The notes beneath the pieces are model-generated. The model worked only from the letters and a program-made list of their open reading frames with translations. It made no database searches and was not told the origin of the DNA. A program made the position numbers and the translations under genes. A DNA stretch of 64,000 nucleotides from Marthasterias glacialis (taxonomy: Eukaryota; Echinodermata; Asteroidea; Forcipulatida; Asteriidae), in NCBI GenBank assembly GCA_911728455.2, contig OU452233.1:19494426-19558425 (forward strand), in the 5' to 3' direction. The stretch's first letter is position 1. Every line of letters begins with the position of its first letter. This document shows, piece by piece, positions 34,801 to 46,321 of this stretch.

Positions 34801-37800
34801 ATTCTGCCCCAAAACAATGAGATACTTCCCTCTACTGCATCTTTATCAAATTGAGCACAGTGAGTTAATGAAGAAGTCCAAAAGGCTTCCGTAGTTAAGC
34901 TTAGCTTTACCAAAGATCTGCCTCAGATCAAAGTATTCAGCCTTTTACACGGTTAACTGGATAACAAGTTATTCATTTGGTATCTTTCCCCCTGTGTAAC
35001 CTAGTTCAAAACACACCAGTAAGTAGAAATATGTGATGTTTTTCTGTTTGTTCTTGACAGGATAATCTTTGGAGTCACACTAAGGAAGCTATTAGACAAC
35101 CTCTGATGAAGAAACTCCTTAATAATCCTGAGATGGCTGAACAGGCCTGCGATGCTTTTGAAGATATCCTTTGAATTATCAATCAATAAATCAATCAGTC
35201 AATTAATCAATCAGTTTGTTTCCACTCAATCAATATAAAGTTGTACATAAACTTAAGGTAATTAGACAGGTGATCAAGGGGTGGGATCTCCAAAAAGCAA
35301 GTTTGTCAAGAGTAGACCCACATGATGTTTTAACTGTGACGTTATAAATTTGTTTATTATCTTAAAGAGAAGGGAAAGTGTTTGTCAATGTTGGAGCTTG
35401 AAACTATGAATTTAGTTTAAGGAAGTTAAAGGGATAATCTCCTTGCTTGTTACATTACTCTCCTTGACTTCTTTGTACCTGTTCTGAAGTACATGGGTGA
35501 CTTCCCAACAAAGAGGTCGTATCGTCATGGTAATGACCTCACAGATAAGATCTTTGAGTCTCCATTGAAGAATGAGCCATTGAAGGATGAGATTTATTGT
35601 CAGATCATAAAGCAGTTGACGGATAACAGGCTCAAGTAAGTCAACTGTTTCTCTGTTTTAATTCCATTTAAATCAATGAACCCAAACTGATGCTAGGAGA
35701 GAAAGTAGTTTGGTGCCTTCTAGTTCAGTTAATATATCAGTATTCATTACTGTCATTGTTGACAGGGGATGTGACGGTGTGGTATGTTTAAAGTCTCTTA
35801 TGGTTGATGATTTTTTTCAGGTTGAGTGAGGAGAGAGGTTGGGAGTTAATGTGGCTTGTCACTGGCATCTTTCCCTGTAGTCAAACCCTCATGCCGGAAG
35901 TCAATAAGTTTCTACGCTCAGGAGATAGTAATCTGGCTGCAGACTGTCTCCATCGACTGCAGAAGACGATCCGATATGGTCAGCGTAAATACCCCCCTCA
36001 CCTGGTGGAAGTAGAAGCCATTCAACATAAGACCACACAGATCTTTCACAAGGTTTACTTCCCTGATGACACAGATGAGGTAAATGGGTCTCAGTTAAAA
36101 AGAGAGAAATTGACAACTCGTTTATGACTCTTCGTTCGCTGAAGAAATAAAATACAGCCTCTATACGATGATGGAAAACACATTTTACAACGATACTTTT
36201 GATTGGGTAACGGAACCATTTCCTCTTTCTCTGTTCTTTGTTTTTAGGCTTTTGAGGTAGATTCAGGAACGAGGGCCAAGGATTTCTGTCAGAGTATTGG
36301 TCAGCGTCTGCGTCTGAAATCCTCAGAAGGATTCAGTCTGTTTGTTAAGATTGCTGATAAAGGTAAACACTTCAAGGACAATTAAGATCTTTTTACAGGC
36401 TCTTATAGAGAAGGTCATTTAGATATGAAAAGAAATTATTAAAAACTTACAAATTACCAGAGAAATCTGCTAATGAAAAAGACATCTTCCATCATAAATT
36501 CATGAATCTTTTTAACTCCAGCGTGTTGATTGTTATTTACTCGAGTTGTCATTAACTATTCTCCTCGTATTTGTTTGCCGTTTTGCAGTGATCAGTGTCC
36601 CAGAGGGTGATTTCTTCTTTGACTTTGTTCGTCATCTGACAGACTGGATCAGGAAAGCTAGACCAAATAGAGAAGGTAAGAGACCGATCTTAGCCAGGTA
36701 TTTATGGTTGCTGGATTGTGAATGGATTTTCATCCTTGCACTCTTGAAGACAAGTTTGGACAGGAGATGTAGCAAATATCTTACTACTTCAAGGATGTTA
36801 GTTTGGTTTTGATTTCCTACCGATGTGTGGTAATCACTGTATACTCAATGCCTCCAAAAATTACACTAATCTGAGTAGTGCTTGTTTATAGTGTTTTACA
36901 ACTACTGCAGCTATGTCGACCACATTCCCATGCGTTGCGACAACAGCGCGTCAGTGTTCTTATGTACCATTCAGCATGGAGGATTACAGCGCGTGTGCGT
37001 CGATGCCCATGTGCGGCAGTCATAACTGCATTGGTGTAAACGCCCATAAAGGAGCTGCTCGAATTGGCCTATACTACTTTGGTAAGCCCCCGACGCCTGC
37101 AACCCCTGCATTCTATGGCAGACATGGTTGTGGATGTGTTTTTGTTGTGTACCATTCATTTATTTTTGTCTTTTACACCCAGGTTCAATGCCCGTCTTGA
37201 CCTACCAGGTATTCTTCATGAAGAAGTTGTGGACTAACACAGTACCTGGTCGTGACCCTAACGCTGATGTCATCTTTCACTACCACCAGGAGCTACCTAA
37301 GCTCCTCCGTGGTTATCATAAATGCTCCAAGGAGGAAGCTGCGCAGCTAGCTGCTCTTCAGTACCGTGTCCGTTTCAGTGATGACAAGTCAGAGTTTCAG
37401 AATATTCCTCGGATGATGAAGGAGTTGCTGCCGTCGGATATGATTAGGAGTATGTCTCCTGAAGATTGGAAGAGGGTAAGTTCCATTTGTGATAAGTTGA
37501 ATTATTGGATAATTAGAGCCTGGTAGAGAAGGTTATTCAAGCAAACAAACTGTGCCTCTTAAAGAGTCTAGTCAAATGTCTTAGACTTCATATAAAATGG
37601 CAAATACCACTCTGAGTCACTTCAGTTGTATTTGTAATGAAAGCTTGTTTATGTCTTGTCTTGTTTGCCGAGTGGACAGTTAAAGGTGTTGTGGTTATAT
37701 GTAGTTGTTATTCTTAAACTATGCTGAGACATGCATTTTGCATTCTTTCATTTGGTAACAAGGCAAAACAAACAAACAAATAACATTTTTTGTTGTTGAA

Positions 37801-40192
37801 TTGTGCATCTATTTGATAGAATCACTTTGTGTTTTTGTAAGACAGTTAATATTGCAATATTGTGTTTTGATTTATCAGGTTTCTCCTTTTAGAATTTAGT
37901 TATTAACAGCGCCCTCTTTTGGTCTGTGCATGGATGTAGCCTCCATGGTCCGTGTTAGTCCAGTTAACTTTGGTGGTCTTAAATGTTATAATGGCTATAG
38001 AGAATTATTGTTATGGTTGTAGTTTGTTTGGCTGTTTGTGTTTGACCTTTTTAACCCACTGGGAAGTATTATATAACTTCTTAATAATTTAATCTGATAA
38101 TTTGGTGTCATTTACAAGTGTATCGAAGTGAACATTATCACATGGGTTTCATCCACTTATTGACTCAATTCACTGATGTCATCATCATAATAATCTTGCT
38201 TGTGCCATTTTGGTGGTCAATGTCCCTGTGTTGTTATACAGTGCAGTGCACAGTTTAAGTGATGCGACGTTAATGCACTTACCGGTTGACTTCCATAATG
38301 GTAAGCGTAGCACAGTCGCCGCGTGTGACATGCAAGCAAGAGGTCAATATATAAACTACTTTCAGTCTGGTACAGTGTTGACTCAATGAGTGGGAACAGT
38401 GGTGGATGGTGACGTGGTTTTAAAAAAATGACATTGAAAACGATTTCTATCATTAGTGGTGTATTTTTCTGCTTTTAAGTTAAACCAACCCCACCTTTGT
38501 GTAAAGTACTATTTTACTTTAGTTACTGAAACTTATAGCCTTGGTTTTACCTACCAGAAACAATTTATACTTTTTAAACTTTTTTTTGTTCTTAAATGCG
38601 CATAGAAAGTGTATTTTTAATATTAATAACAGTTAATTAACATTCCTCTCCTTGGCACTTAGATTGTCTTCTGTTGAGAGATTTCCTTTTTGTGTGTGTT
38701 AAGTTTGGGTAACTTTACAATTACAATTATACCATTGTGATATTTTGTTTGCAGGCAATTGTTGCTGCTTATAATAAACACTCGGGCAAGTCCAGAGATG
38801 AAGCTAAGATTGCATTCCTGAAGATTGTTTACAGGTGGCCAACATTCGGCTCATCTTTCTTTGAAGTCAGGGTAAGACAATAGCTCCTGTTTGAACTCAG
38901 GTTATGATTAATTACATTGTCACTCAGTTTTCTTTGATGTACTTTGATTCATGTCTTAGATTTGTTTCTTCATTTAAAAAAAATTTTTTTTTGATTGACA
39001 GCAAACATCCGAACCTAACATGCCTGAGATTCTTCTAATTGCAATCAACAAGCTAGGTGTCAACTTGATCGATACACGCAGCAAGGTAAGAATCCAAATG
39101 ATTTCTTGTTTAAAAAACTACAAATACAGCTTGTTTTCAAACTTGGGATGACATCTTTTCTAATTAAAGTAGAAAAGAGATTTTCAACTGTATCCAAAGT
39201 TACCTTATATGTCTATTTCTTGGATGGGGTACATATTTTATCACAATGTGTTAAAACTTTCTCCCTTAATTTGTTTGATTTGTTTGTAATTATTTATTGT
39301 ATATTCATTGTATATTGTTAACATTTGTTCATATTGTATTTTTATCAATTTTGTCTTATTTAGTAACTATTCCTCTTTATGCTGATCAGCTTTATGGTTT
39401 ATCTTTGTGTATTTTATGCTTCTTTGTGTAATTCGTCTTTTTCATGTTTTTACTTCCTTTGTTAAGCCCTCTGAGGTCAGTTTTCTGACATAGAGTGCTA
39501 TATACAAATCTGTTGTTATTATTATGGTCTATATGGTTATAGTCCATGTTGATATAATTTTTATGTGTCTCTTGTTGAACTCACCATCACAGGAAGATTT
39601 ATGCCAGGTCTGACCTCAATTGAATCAAGACTTTAATCAACAGTCTGTTCTGTACACTCACATATATTTAAAAATATATTACCTAAATGCCCATGATCAG
39701 ATTGTATTGTTAAATTAACCATTATATGAACTGATATGAAAACGAGCTTTGCTCAATATTGTAATAAAATGTTCACTTTTTAATTAAATGTATTTTTACA
39801 GGAGACCCTTGCCACTTACCCCTTCACTAAGATTTCCAATTGGAGTAGTGGTAATACTTACTTCCATATGACTATTGGCAACTTAGTCAGAGGAACCAAA
39901 CTCCTGTGTGAAACATCCTTGGTAAGAAAACTTCCAAGTCCTTACACGGATTATGCTCACTTTCAGACATTGGATATTAACTTATTTTGCATTCGATCAT
40001 GAATCGTTCTATTTTATTGATAATATTTTAATATATTTTAATGATAACGTATCTGTTAGATTTAGTTTAAAAATCATAAATAACGATTATTTTGTTTGTT
40101 TCTAGGGTTACAAGATGGATGACCTTTTGACCTCTTACATTAGCCAAATGCTGACCAACATGAACAAGCAACGAGCCAACAGTCGCAAGTAA
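19304..40192 (+). CDS. MYO7A: Unconventional myosin VIIa, complete coding region
   Basis: Forty-one coding exons read in frame from MVILTK to the terminal stop TAA at 40190-40192, totalling 6,534 nt or about 2,177 aa; human myosin VIIa is 2,215. Domain order is motor, IQ motifs, charged helix, MyTH4, FERM, SH3, MyTH4, FERM, which is diagnostic of class VII. Similarity is close throughout, for example [20 protein letters not shown] and SEERGWEL. Myosin VIIa is an actin motor that works in stereocilia, microvilli-like protrusions and phagocytic or sensory cells; its FERM domains bind cargo and scaffold proteins. Forty introns separate the coding exons; thirty-nine are GT-AG and one (35164-35478) is AT-AC. 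Exon coordinates are given in the domain entries below. A further exon-like segment lies at 36911-37081. Confidence 0.97.
22019..22285 (+). repeat. Dispersed T-rich repeat, family F copy 1
   Basis: Shares a long stretch with 31284-31590, including ATGTTGATTAATGT, TAGGGGTGAGG and CTGATTTTGAAAATTAT, and an end resembling GAAATATCCTAGGATGGAGAG. Both copies lie in myosin VIIa introns in the same orientation. Possibly a non-LTR element tail; class not established. Confidence 0.6.
26311..27450 (+). CDS. MYO7A: Myosin VIIa neck (IQ motifs) and charged helix, exons 16-18
   Basis: Exons 26311-26586, 26898-27104 and 27229-27450 cover residues about 727-961. Several IQ-type light-chain sites are visible ([66 protein letters not shown]). 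They are followed by a highly charged Glu/Arg/Lys stretch ([15 protein letters not shown] and RKRNTEQ) that in class VII myosins forms a single alpha-helix extending the lever arm. Confidence 0.95.
27617..33375 (+). CDS. MYO7A: Myosin VIIa first MyTH4-FERM, exons 19-29
   Basis: Exons: 27617-27826, 28036-28119, 28354-28455, 28620-28852, 29595-29712, 30350-30478, 30840-31013, 31922-32149, 32364-32534, 32715-32959 and 33206-33375, covering residues about 962-1582. MyTH4 landmarks are [27 protein letters not shown] and [14 protein letters not shown]. The FERM part includes [34 protein letters not shown] and [18 protein letters not shown]. In vertebrates this half binds cargo and scaffold proteins. 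Confidence 0.96.
28000..28030 (+). repeat. TTTG tetranucleotide repeat in a splice acceptor tract
   Basis: About seven TTTG/TTGC units lie immediately before the acceptor ACCAG at 28035 of myosin VIIa exon 20 and serve as its pyrimidine-rich tract. Confidence 0.85.
29867..30254 (-). mobile_element. Full-length tRNA-Leu-derived SINE
   Basis: Read on the minus strand from about 30254, the head GTGGCCGAGCGGATAAG, anticodon-arm ACTCAAGCTCTGG and GGGTTCGAGTCCCG match a class II (Leu-type, CAA) tRNA with a long variable arm. The body contains GTGTCCTTAAGCAAGACACT, like the conserved core of some animal SINEs, and the element ends in an ATT-repeat tail at 29880-29867. It sits in the intron between myosin VIIa exons 23 and 24. 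Confidence 0.85.
31284..31590 (+). repeat. Dispersed T-rich repeat, family F copy 2
   Basis: Same orientation as 22019-22285. Its 3' end (AAATAAATAAAT) directly abuts the MITE-like element at 31592. Confidence 0.6.
31592..31735. mobile_element. MITE-like foldback element, family B copy 2
   Basis: Arms TGGGAGACTTTGGAAC with GGTGGCAGCAGACTTACCAG on the left and their inverted counterpart ending in AAAAGTCTCCTA on the right. The central GTTATGAGCATGCGCACATT is the reverse complement of the centre of copy 1. It lies in the intron before myosin VIIa exon 26. Confidence 0.8.
32967..33061 (+). repeat. 19-bp minisatellite, five copies
   Basis: Five units of GTGCATTGTGGGTAGTGTA with minor changes start 7 bp after the donor site of myosin VIIa exon 28. 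Confidence 0.9.
33551..34256 (+). CDS. MYO7A: Myosin VIIa SH3 domain and linker, exons 30-31
   Basis: Exons 33551-33738 and 34080-34256, residues about 1583-1704. The SH3 fold is indicated by [32 protein letters not shown] and AECVYVLP. The linker then gives [20 protein letters not shown] leading into the second MyTH4. The position and sequence are typical of myosin VIIa. Confidence 0.95.
35061..40192 (+). CDS. MYO7A: Myosin VIIa second MyTH4-FERM and C-terminus, exons 32-41
   Basis: Exons: 35061-35163, 35479-35635, 35821-36079, 36248-36362, 36589-36675, 37183-37475, 38755-38871, 39002-39085, 39802-39921 and 40106-40192, residues about 1705-2177. Landmarks are [51 protein letters not shown]-type [12 protein letters not shown] and the very conserved end [16 protein letters not shown] ... 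[15 protein letters not shown]. In vertebrates this half binds cargo and folds back on the motor to inhibit it. The first intron here is AT-AC. Confidence 0.96.
35164..35478 (+). other. U12-type AT-AC intron in myosin VIIa
   Basis: The exon ends GCTTTTGAAG and the intron begins ATATCCTTT, exactly the U12 5' splice consensus. Near the 3' end TCCTTGAC (35461-35468) matches the U12 branch-point consensus, with the branch A 11 nt before the terminal AC. Joining at AC restores the frame and the family sequence (DAFEAVLKYMGD). No GT-AG alternative gives that result. Confidence 0.92.
36911..37081 (+). other. Exon-like 171-bp segment / decayed copia-type RNase H fragment
   Basis: The segment is flanked by a good acceptor (ACAACTACTGCAG) and donor (TTTG then GTAAGC), is 57 codons long, has no stop in the myosin VIIa frame, and both ends are phase 1 like the surrounding intron. 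Included, it would add a Cys-containing insert (five Cys) to the second FERM domain. In another frame 36912-37011 reads CDNSASVFL, then QH, R and VDAHVRQ, the spacing seen in Ty1/copia RNase H. In the myosin frame [14 protein letters not shown] resembles the end of that domain. It may therefore be a frameshifted retrotransposon fossil, possibly exonised. Not present in the vertebrate protein. Confidence 0.5.
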
Positions 40193-40245
40193 ATTATGTA
40201 TATATACTAACCATCCCTAAAAAACAGTTCTGCTCACTGACACCA

Positions 40246-40318
40246 GAAATAACCAATTCAGCTAGCTGGAACTGAAAATAACCAGTTCAGCTAGCTAGAA
40301 CTGGATACAACCAGTTCA
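40246..40318 (+). repeat. Palindromic short tandem repeat in myosin VIIa 3' UTR
   Basis: ATAACCAATTCAGCTAGCTG and ATAACCAGTTCAGCTAGCTA lie in tandem (about 29-bp unit), followed by ACAACCAGTTC. AACTGG and CCAGTT words alternate and recur down to about 40920, so small hairpins are possible in the transcript. Confidence 0.65.
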
Positions 40319-41486
40319 CAACAGTTCTTTTTATAACAGTACAGTTTTGTTAATTTGATTTGCTTTGTACAGAAAAGCAACAGTAACTGCAAGTAGTATG
40401 CATTTTTAGCTTGGTCTACATGGAACTGGATACAACTAGTTCCAACCAGTTCCTACCAGTGCTGTAGGATTATTTTCTACCAGTACTTTTTTACAGCAAC
40501 ATTCCTGGGTTGACTGCCTCAACCCCATTTGCTTGCTTTGTATGAAATGTCGTCAAATGCAAGTAAAGTATGTACTACTTACCATTCCAGTCTAGTTATG
40601 GGCAGGTTATACTAGATGACCTGCTAGAACTAGATTTAACCAGTTTAGACTGGATGTGACTTACCTTGCAAAGAGCCTTTATTAACAGTTTGGTTGTTAT
40701 TTACCAACTACATGTACCTTGTAATGTATGGGAAATAATGGCAACCAAATGTTGACTATACACATCATTCCAGTTTAGTTATAATTTGTTACTAGCTTGA
40801 ATTGTGTTAAATGAAATAAACTATTTACGACTACGAATAGTCAAATGGAGTACTTGTTAGTTAACACATTACCCATCATTGTAAACCAGTAGTGACTAGT
40901 TTAGACTAGTTTGAACAGGATGACACCAGGTGTTCTTTTTCAGTTTAAAGTATTTGTTTTCAGTTTTTATGTTGGGTTTTATCAGTCATCATCATGTTAC
41001 TTTGGGTTGCAGTGACTTTGTAATAGTCAACTAGTGACTCAATCGGATTTACTAACTTTTACAACCCAGAATTTAGTTTGCATGTTCTTGAAATACTGTT
41101 CTTATTTTTTTCTTTGTGTCTACAGCATTACTCTCTGTATATTTGGTTTAAATTTTGTGTCTTAATGGGATTTATAAATGTTGGAATGAATACATAACAG
41201 GAGACCTTTATCTTGGTGCAGCCATTAGTTTTTCTCAGAGACAGAAGGTTAAAATAGACTGGTCCTATTGGTTATAATGATAACAAGTGTACTTAATTTT
41301 TGTTGGTCACTGGGAACAAGACAAAGATGATAGAAGCATGGGTAAATGTTTAGGGGAATTCTAGTCATTCCATAGAGAGGGTTGTGGGTTCAAAGATGTT
41401 TAAAAATAGTTTCCCTTTTAGAGGGAATCTTGATTTACACAGATTGATTTAAAAACAAAAGAGAGAGAATAAGATTTCTTGTTTAA

Positions 41487-41828
41487 AGCCCCAGCTCAAC
41501 ATTAGTAAGAAAGAAAAACATAAATGTTCACAGATTTAAACATACCTTACGTGGTATAAAGATAATGATGGTAGAAAACTTTCCTTGAAATATTTCTGCC
41601 TGAAGTGTTATAATTTTTTAATAATAAATAAAATGAGATCCAAAATTAGTTTTCGTCTCTTGTGAGACCAAGACGTATACAAAAATGCTGAATGCATTTG
41701 TAACATTTTCTTGTAAATGAAACAACGAAATGAGCTGGAAATTTCACAGGTCGGTTTTAAAACATTCATCTTGATTTGTGCAAAGACTGGAAGCATTTCC
41801 AGACACTTCACCAATGCTGACCAGGGCC
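41487..41828 (-). mobile_element. TTAA-flanked MITE, family G copy 1
   Basis: Begins AGCCCCAGCTCAACATTAGT after TTAA (41483-41486) and ends in the inverted form CCAATGCTGACCAGGGCC before TTAA (41829-41832). The interior matches 56027-56383 in reverse orientation. TTAA duplication and no ORF fit a piggyBac-related non-autonomous element. Confidence 0.8.
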
Positions 41829-44800
41829 TTAATGTGGAGGAGGGGTGCCTTGTGTCATGAATATATTTTCTTTTGAATTGGAATTAAGTATACTCTGCTA
41901 ATAGATGCTTTAGATTACGATGGAATCTTCCATTTGTGTGTGGGGATCCTATCCTTCATTTTGAAACTGTGCTTATTAAAGACACAGTGCTTCAAATAAA
42001 GCTTATTCATGCTGCAGAAAAATCTCTGACACGAGTCCAACCTCTGTTAACTGAACTGCAAAAATTTAGAATGCTTGATCTGTTTCAAAAATGTTCCTGC
42101 TCGAGAGGTGGGTTGACATGTTTTGATTCGTAGTGAGATCTTCCACACATGTCGAGAGTTGTAGTGTGATTGTCGCTAGGTTATGTTCGGCCCACAATCC
42201 AAGTTCAACTCCAGTAAAGACCACAACAAACAAACAAACAACTATCAGCACAAGTTTCCATTTCCTAACATTTAAAGAAACCTGGCTTTATTTATAAGTC
42301 AAGTTATGGAGCTTTATATTGGAACAAAAAAATGAATATAATTGCTGCAAATACACTGTAAATGATCTCTGTACATGGTGTGAGAGAGACAAAGAAATTT
42401 TAGCCATGGATTCACAGTGTAAAATAAGTGTATACCAGCATTGTTGGATAAATGCAGCATTGAAGACCAAAATCTAGAAGCCAATCAGCTGACAGTCCAA
42501 ATAGGTTTAAATTATGTTTTTATAAGAGTACTCAGAAGCAGTTTGAGCAGCCCCTTTTCTCATTCTTCCACAAAATATCTCTACTATGAACTTGGGATAA
42601 ATCGTCTTTTTTTTTTACTTTACCTTAAAAAAAAAGAAGTAACCAATCAGGGTTTCTGAAGTTATAAATTACCATAATTTGTATTTAGTAATTTGTACTC
42701 ATATCTTATAGACGAGTTTGTATATTAGCAATCAATAAACAAAATAATGTTGCAGCCTTATGGGAATGGTTTCATACCAACCAGTGTTGACGACTTGATG
42801 TATATTTATGCTATGATGTTATTATATTTTATGCCTTTGAGATTGTTAGCAAATCAACGAGTACTAATTTAAACCTAGTGCCTTTCATACATTAATCTTA
42901 TCAGATCTATTATAATTTCTTACTTTTTCATAAAATTTCAAAAAGGTTGGATGATTTAGAATTAGAAGTGATTTTTCCAGATATTAACAGAAACAAATAA
43001 AACTATTGTTTTATTGATAACTGTGTATTTAACTGTGGTGCTTGTGTTTTATTTGTATCGTAAATGTGGTTTTTGTGTTGGTATTCTTCGTGAAATGATT
43101 CAGTTCTAACACATTTCAAAAATTTCCAGAGTGATGTAGACCAACTTTATTAGGTATAACTCCATACACAATTTGTGATTAATAAAAAGACATTTTCAAA
43201 AAACATTACTGGTACCTATTGGTTTTTTAATGTAAAATAATTTTCATTAATTAAAACTGCAACAAAATTAATAAATAACATATCGGGTAAAACTGAATAA
43301 GTAATCTAGTATTGAGCTTTTGGAGTGAACCATTAGTGTGGAAGTTGTTACTGATTACTGTAAATGTGAAACAAGTTATGTTGATACTAATAAAACGGTT
43401 GTAACAATTCATGGTCCATAGCAATAAGTTTTGAAAAAAGGTGACATTGTCATCCAACTGCCCTGCCAAAACAGCTGCAACCACTGCCTTAATGACTTGA
43501 TTTGGTTGAATAAACTTTCATAAAAGTAAAGGGTCTTAAAATGAATTCTGTATGGCTTAATTTTATGGATCGGGGTCTTTGAAAATCATGGATTTCCATC
43601 TGGCAGATGAGGGCGCTGTTTGAGCATGTCAAATATCCCATACCAGTCAATGCTTGGAGTATGAATATTCACTGTGGTTTAAAGTTAATGCAATATATAC
43701 GCATCTATAATGACAGCTCATCTTTTTCTCTTACTAACCCCAAAACCTTTACAGTCATTTCTTAAGAACCTGTCCATATTTAGTAGTACTGAATAATTAC
43801 AATAAATGGCAAATAATAAATGCAAAACTAATCATTAACACTATTCAATTTACACAAAGCATAAATACAACAAAAGAGTAATTTTTTTGCCCTTTCTTTC
43901 CAAATTTGACTTGCATTTAAAATCAGTAAGAATTCACCCTTTGTTACTGATTGAAAAAAAGGTGTTGCGTAGAAATTTACTAGAGTTTCATAGCAAAGAA
44001 TTTTGATGATTTCTGCAACGAAAATTACCCAAGAAATGTCAATGTCTGAAATTGTTTGATGACGGAATAGTTTTTCCAGCACTTTGTCCACAAATCAAAT
44101 AGTTTATACCTTAACAACTTTATAAAATAAGCTTCCTGAAATATTCCTGCTGCAAAATTAATTTTAAAATAATGGTGATGTTACTTTCCCACAAAGTCTC
44201 CTTAAGAATGGGAAAAAAAAGACGGAAAAAATCACTTAGAAAGAACTCTTTCACAATGCCCGCTTGTTCAGATAAAATGCCAGTTTGCTTCTGGTATATT
44301 GTAGCAGAGTAATATACAACTATTTGTTTTATGTTGTTTTCAATTAGCGTTAATGTTAGAATGTTTCAAGGTTATTTTAATATACCTAGAAATAGAAATA
44401 GATAAATTATTAGGAACCTGATAAAATTGAGATGAATTAATTATGTACAAGGAAAACTTTGATTGTAAACCACTACTTTAAAGGTGTAATACAATATTGG
44501 TTCTGGAAAGAGAACACACTATTCTGATTTAAAAAAAAAACACCCAAACTGTGAAAATTCAATTTTACGTAGTCAGTTGTGAATATTGGTGTTATGTTTT
44601 GAGAGGGATTTTATGGATACATGTATTTGAATTTCCTAAGTTAAAATCAGAATGGACTGTTCAGGGAAGATGGCAGTGGTTTTGTTTCCAAAAAAGCAAG
44701 TCTCAAAATCGCTGTGCAGGTTAAGTGGATGAATACAGATATTTACCAAACTTAACCAATCTAGCAACAACCATGGTTACAGGTATGCAAATGAATAACC

Positions 44801-45338
44801 TAATTTTAACAAGAATACTTTAAAATATTGTTGATAAAATTAAAGAATACCACAAATGTCTTTATCAGTTAACTTTGAGCTAATTACAGACAAAAATTCA
44901 TTTGCATTTGAGTTTGCAAGAAATTTATTAAATCTTTCTTAAACAAATCACCACAAATTTAATATTTATCAGTTAACCATTAGCTCATACATAAAAACAT
45001 TCCTTTTCATTTGAATGTATGTAAGATACAAGCATCACATTTCAGACACCACAAACAATCAACAGTTTTTTCCAAACTCCATCTTTCACATTGTTACTTT
45101 GTACATTATTATTGTTAAATGTTTATTACAAGCCTTTATAATGTCCAAGTTTCATGGCAAGGATTACAAGCTACAAATTCTTTATTAAGCGTTAGTAAGT
45201 ACATCTTATATATAAATTATGAATACTTTTTTCGTTACCGCCGTCAACCATTTGGAAAAGGAAGCAAAATATACAAAGCGCGGCAGTCAAAGGCACTTCA
45301 AGGTATAGACAGGATGGCATTTGAGGCCCCCCCTCCCA

Positions 45339-45501
45339 AGCGGCATAGCCAAGGGGGCCTGGGGGCATGTGCCCCCCCCCACAAATTTCCAGAGCCCCAC
45401 AGGTGCCCCCATGAAAAAAAATACATGTAATTCATTAAAAAACATGGTACCTGGCCCCCATCCCCCCCCCCCCCCCCGAGAAAAATACTGGCTATGCCGC
45501 T
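45339..45501. mobile_element. C-rich foldback element with short inverted ends
   Basis: AGCGGCATAGCC at 45339 is inverted as GGCTATGCCGCT at 45490-45501. The interior has long C runs and CATTCATTAAAAAACATGGT-like sequence that recurs at 63674-63693. A related fragment (GTGGCATAACCAGAAGG) is at about 55184. Confidence 0.6.
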
Positions 45502-46321
45502 ACCCCTCCCCACTCACATGCTTAGTGTTTTGTTTTTTTGATTTGAAATAAGGAAGCAACAAAATATCACATCCAGGGTTACTTTATTGGGGATTCCCCT
45601 CTAGTCTTCTCCCCAAATCCTGCAGCTACCCCCGCCCCCCCAGTGGGGTCCCCACTTTCAACTATCAATTTTTAAACTCTCTACAAAGATGTCAAAGTAC
45701 AAGCAGCAAATCCACAAAAAAGTTACAAACTATAAATATTATGATTTGTTGTTTTTCGTAACAAGTCCAAATAACTCTAAAGCATAGAAGTTGATTAGTT
45801 GAAAGATCTTAATACCATCAACAAATTCTTCTACCCAAGTTATGCAAATTAAGGTCCAGTTTTGTAGAGTATGTATACATAACAACATCAGCTTTTGTTT
45901 ATTGGAATACAAATTTGCATTGCTAAATCATTCCACTGTTGCATTTTGTAGTACATATAATTGGTTATAGGTTCGTTTGATACTGGAAGCAGACAAGTAT
46001 ACATGCAAAAAATATAACTAGTAGTTGTCTTAAACAAACTTGATCTAGTACCAAACACCATTCATGTATTAAGGCATTACTATCACAACCAAAATGAGAA
46101 GTCCCTAAAGTACAGACTTATCTGGAGAACTGAAGTGAAGTCAAAGTGGCCTCTAGGACGACAGCAGAAACATTTGTCTCGGAGGAGCAGGGAAAGTGAG
46201 GGTGTAGTCTTATAAGATGTCTACTTGCCCTTTTTGATTAGTCAGAGACCACAATCTATTCCCAAGCAACACTTCCATCTCAAATAAAAAGAAATTCCAC
46301 ACTGAGTGTCCTGGATTATTT

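Larger units (their letters stand above)
40193..46321. other. Facing 3' UTRs and intergenic region, myosin VIIa / filamin-like
   Basis: No coding exon is supported between the two stop codons. AATAAA motifs occur after the myosin stop (for example near 40815 and 42995), and on the minus strand AATAAA near 45895-45900 could serve the filamin-like gene; none can be confirmed. The interval contains palindromic AACTGG/CCAGTT repeats (40246-40318), a TTAA-flanked MITE (41487-41828) and a C-rich foldback element (45339-45501). Confidence 0.55.

Noticed and set aside
39250-39530. LINE tail (ends like GAGTGCTATATACAAATCTG then ATT repeats)
   Set aside because: Suggestive of a retroelement 3' end, but no second copy in the window and no coding remnant, so not listed.
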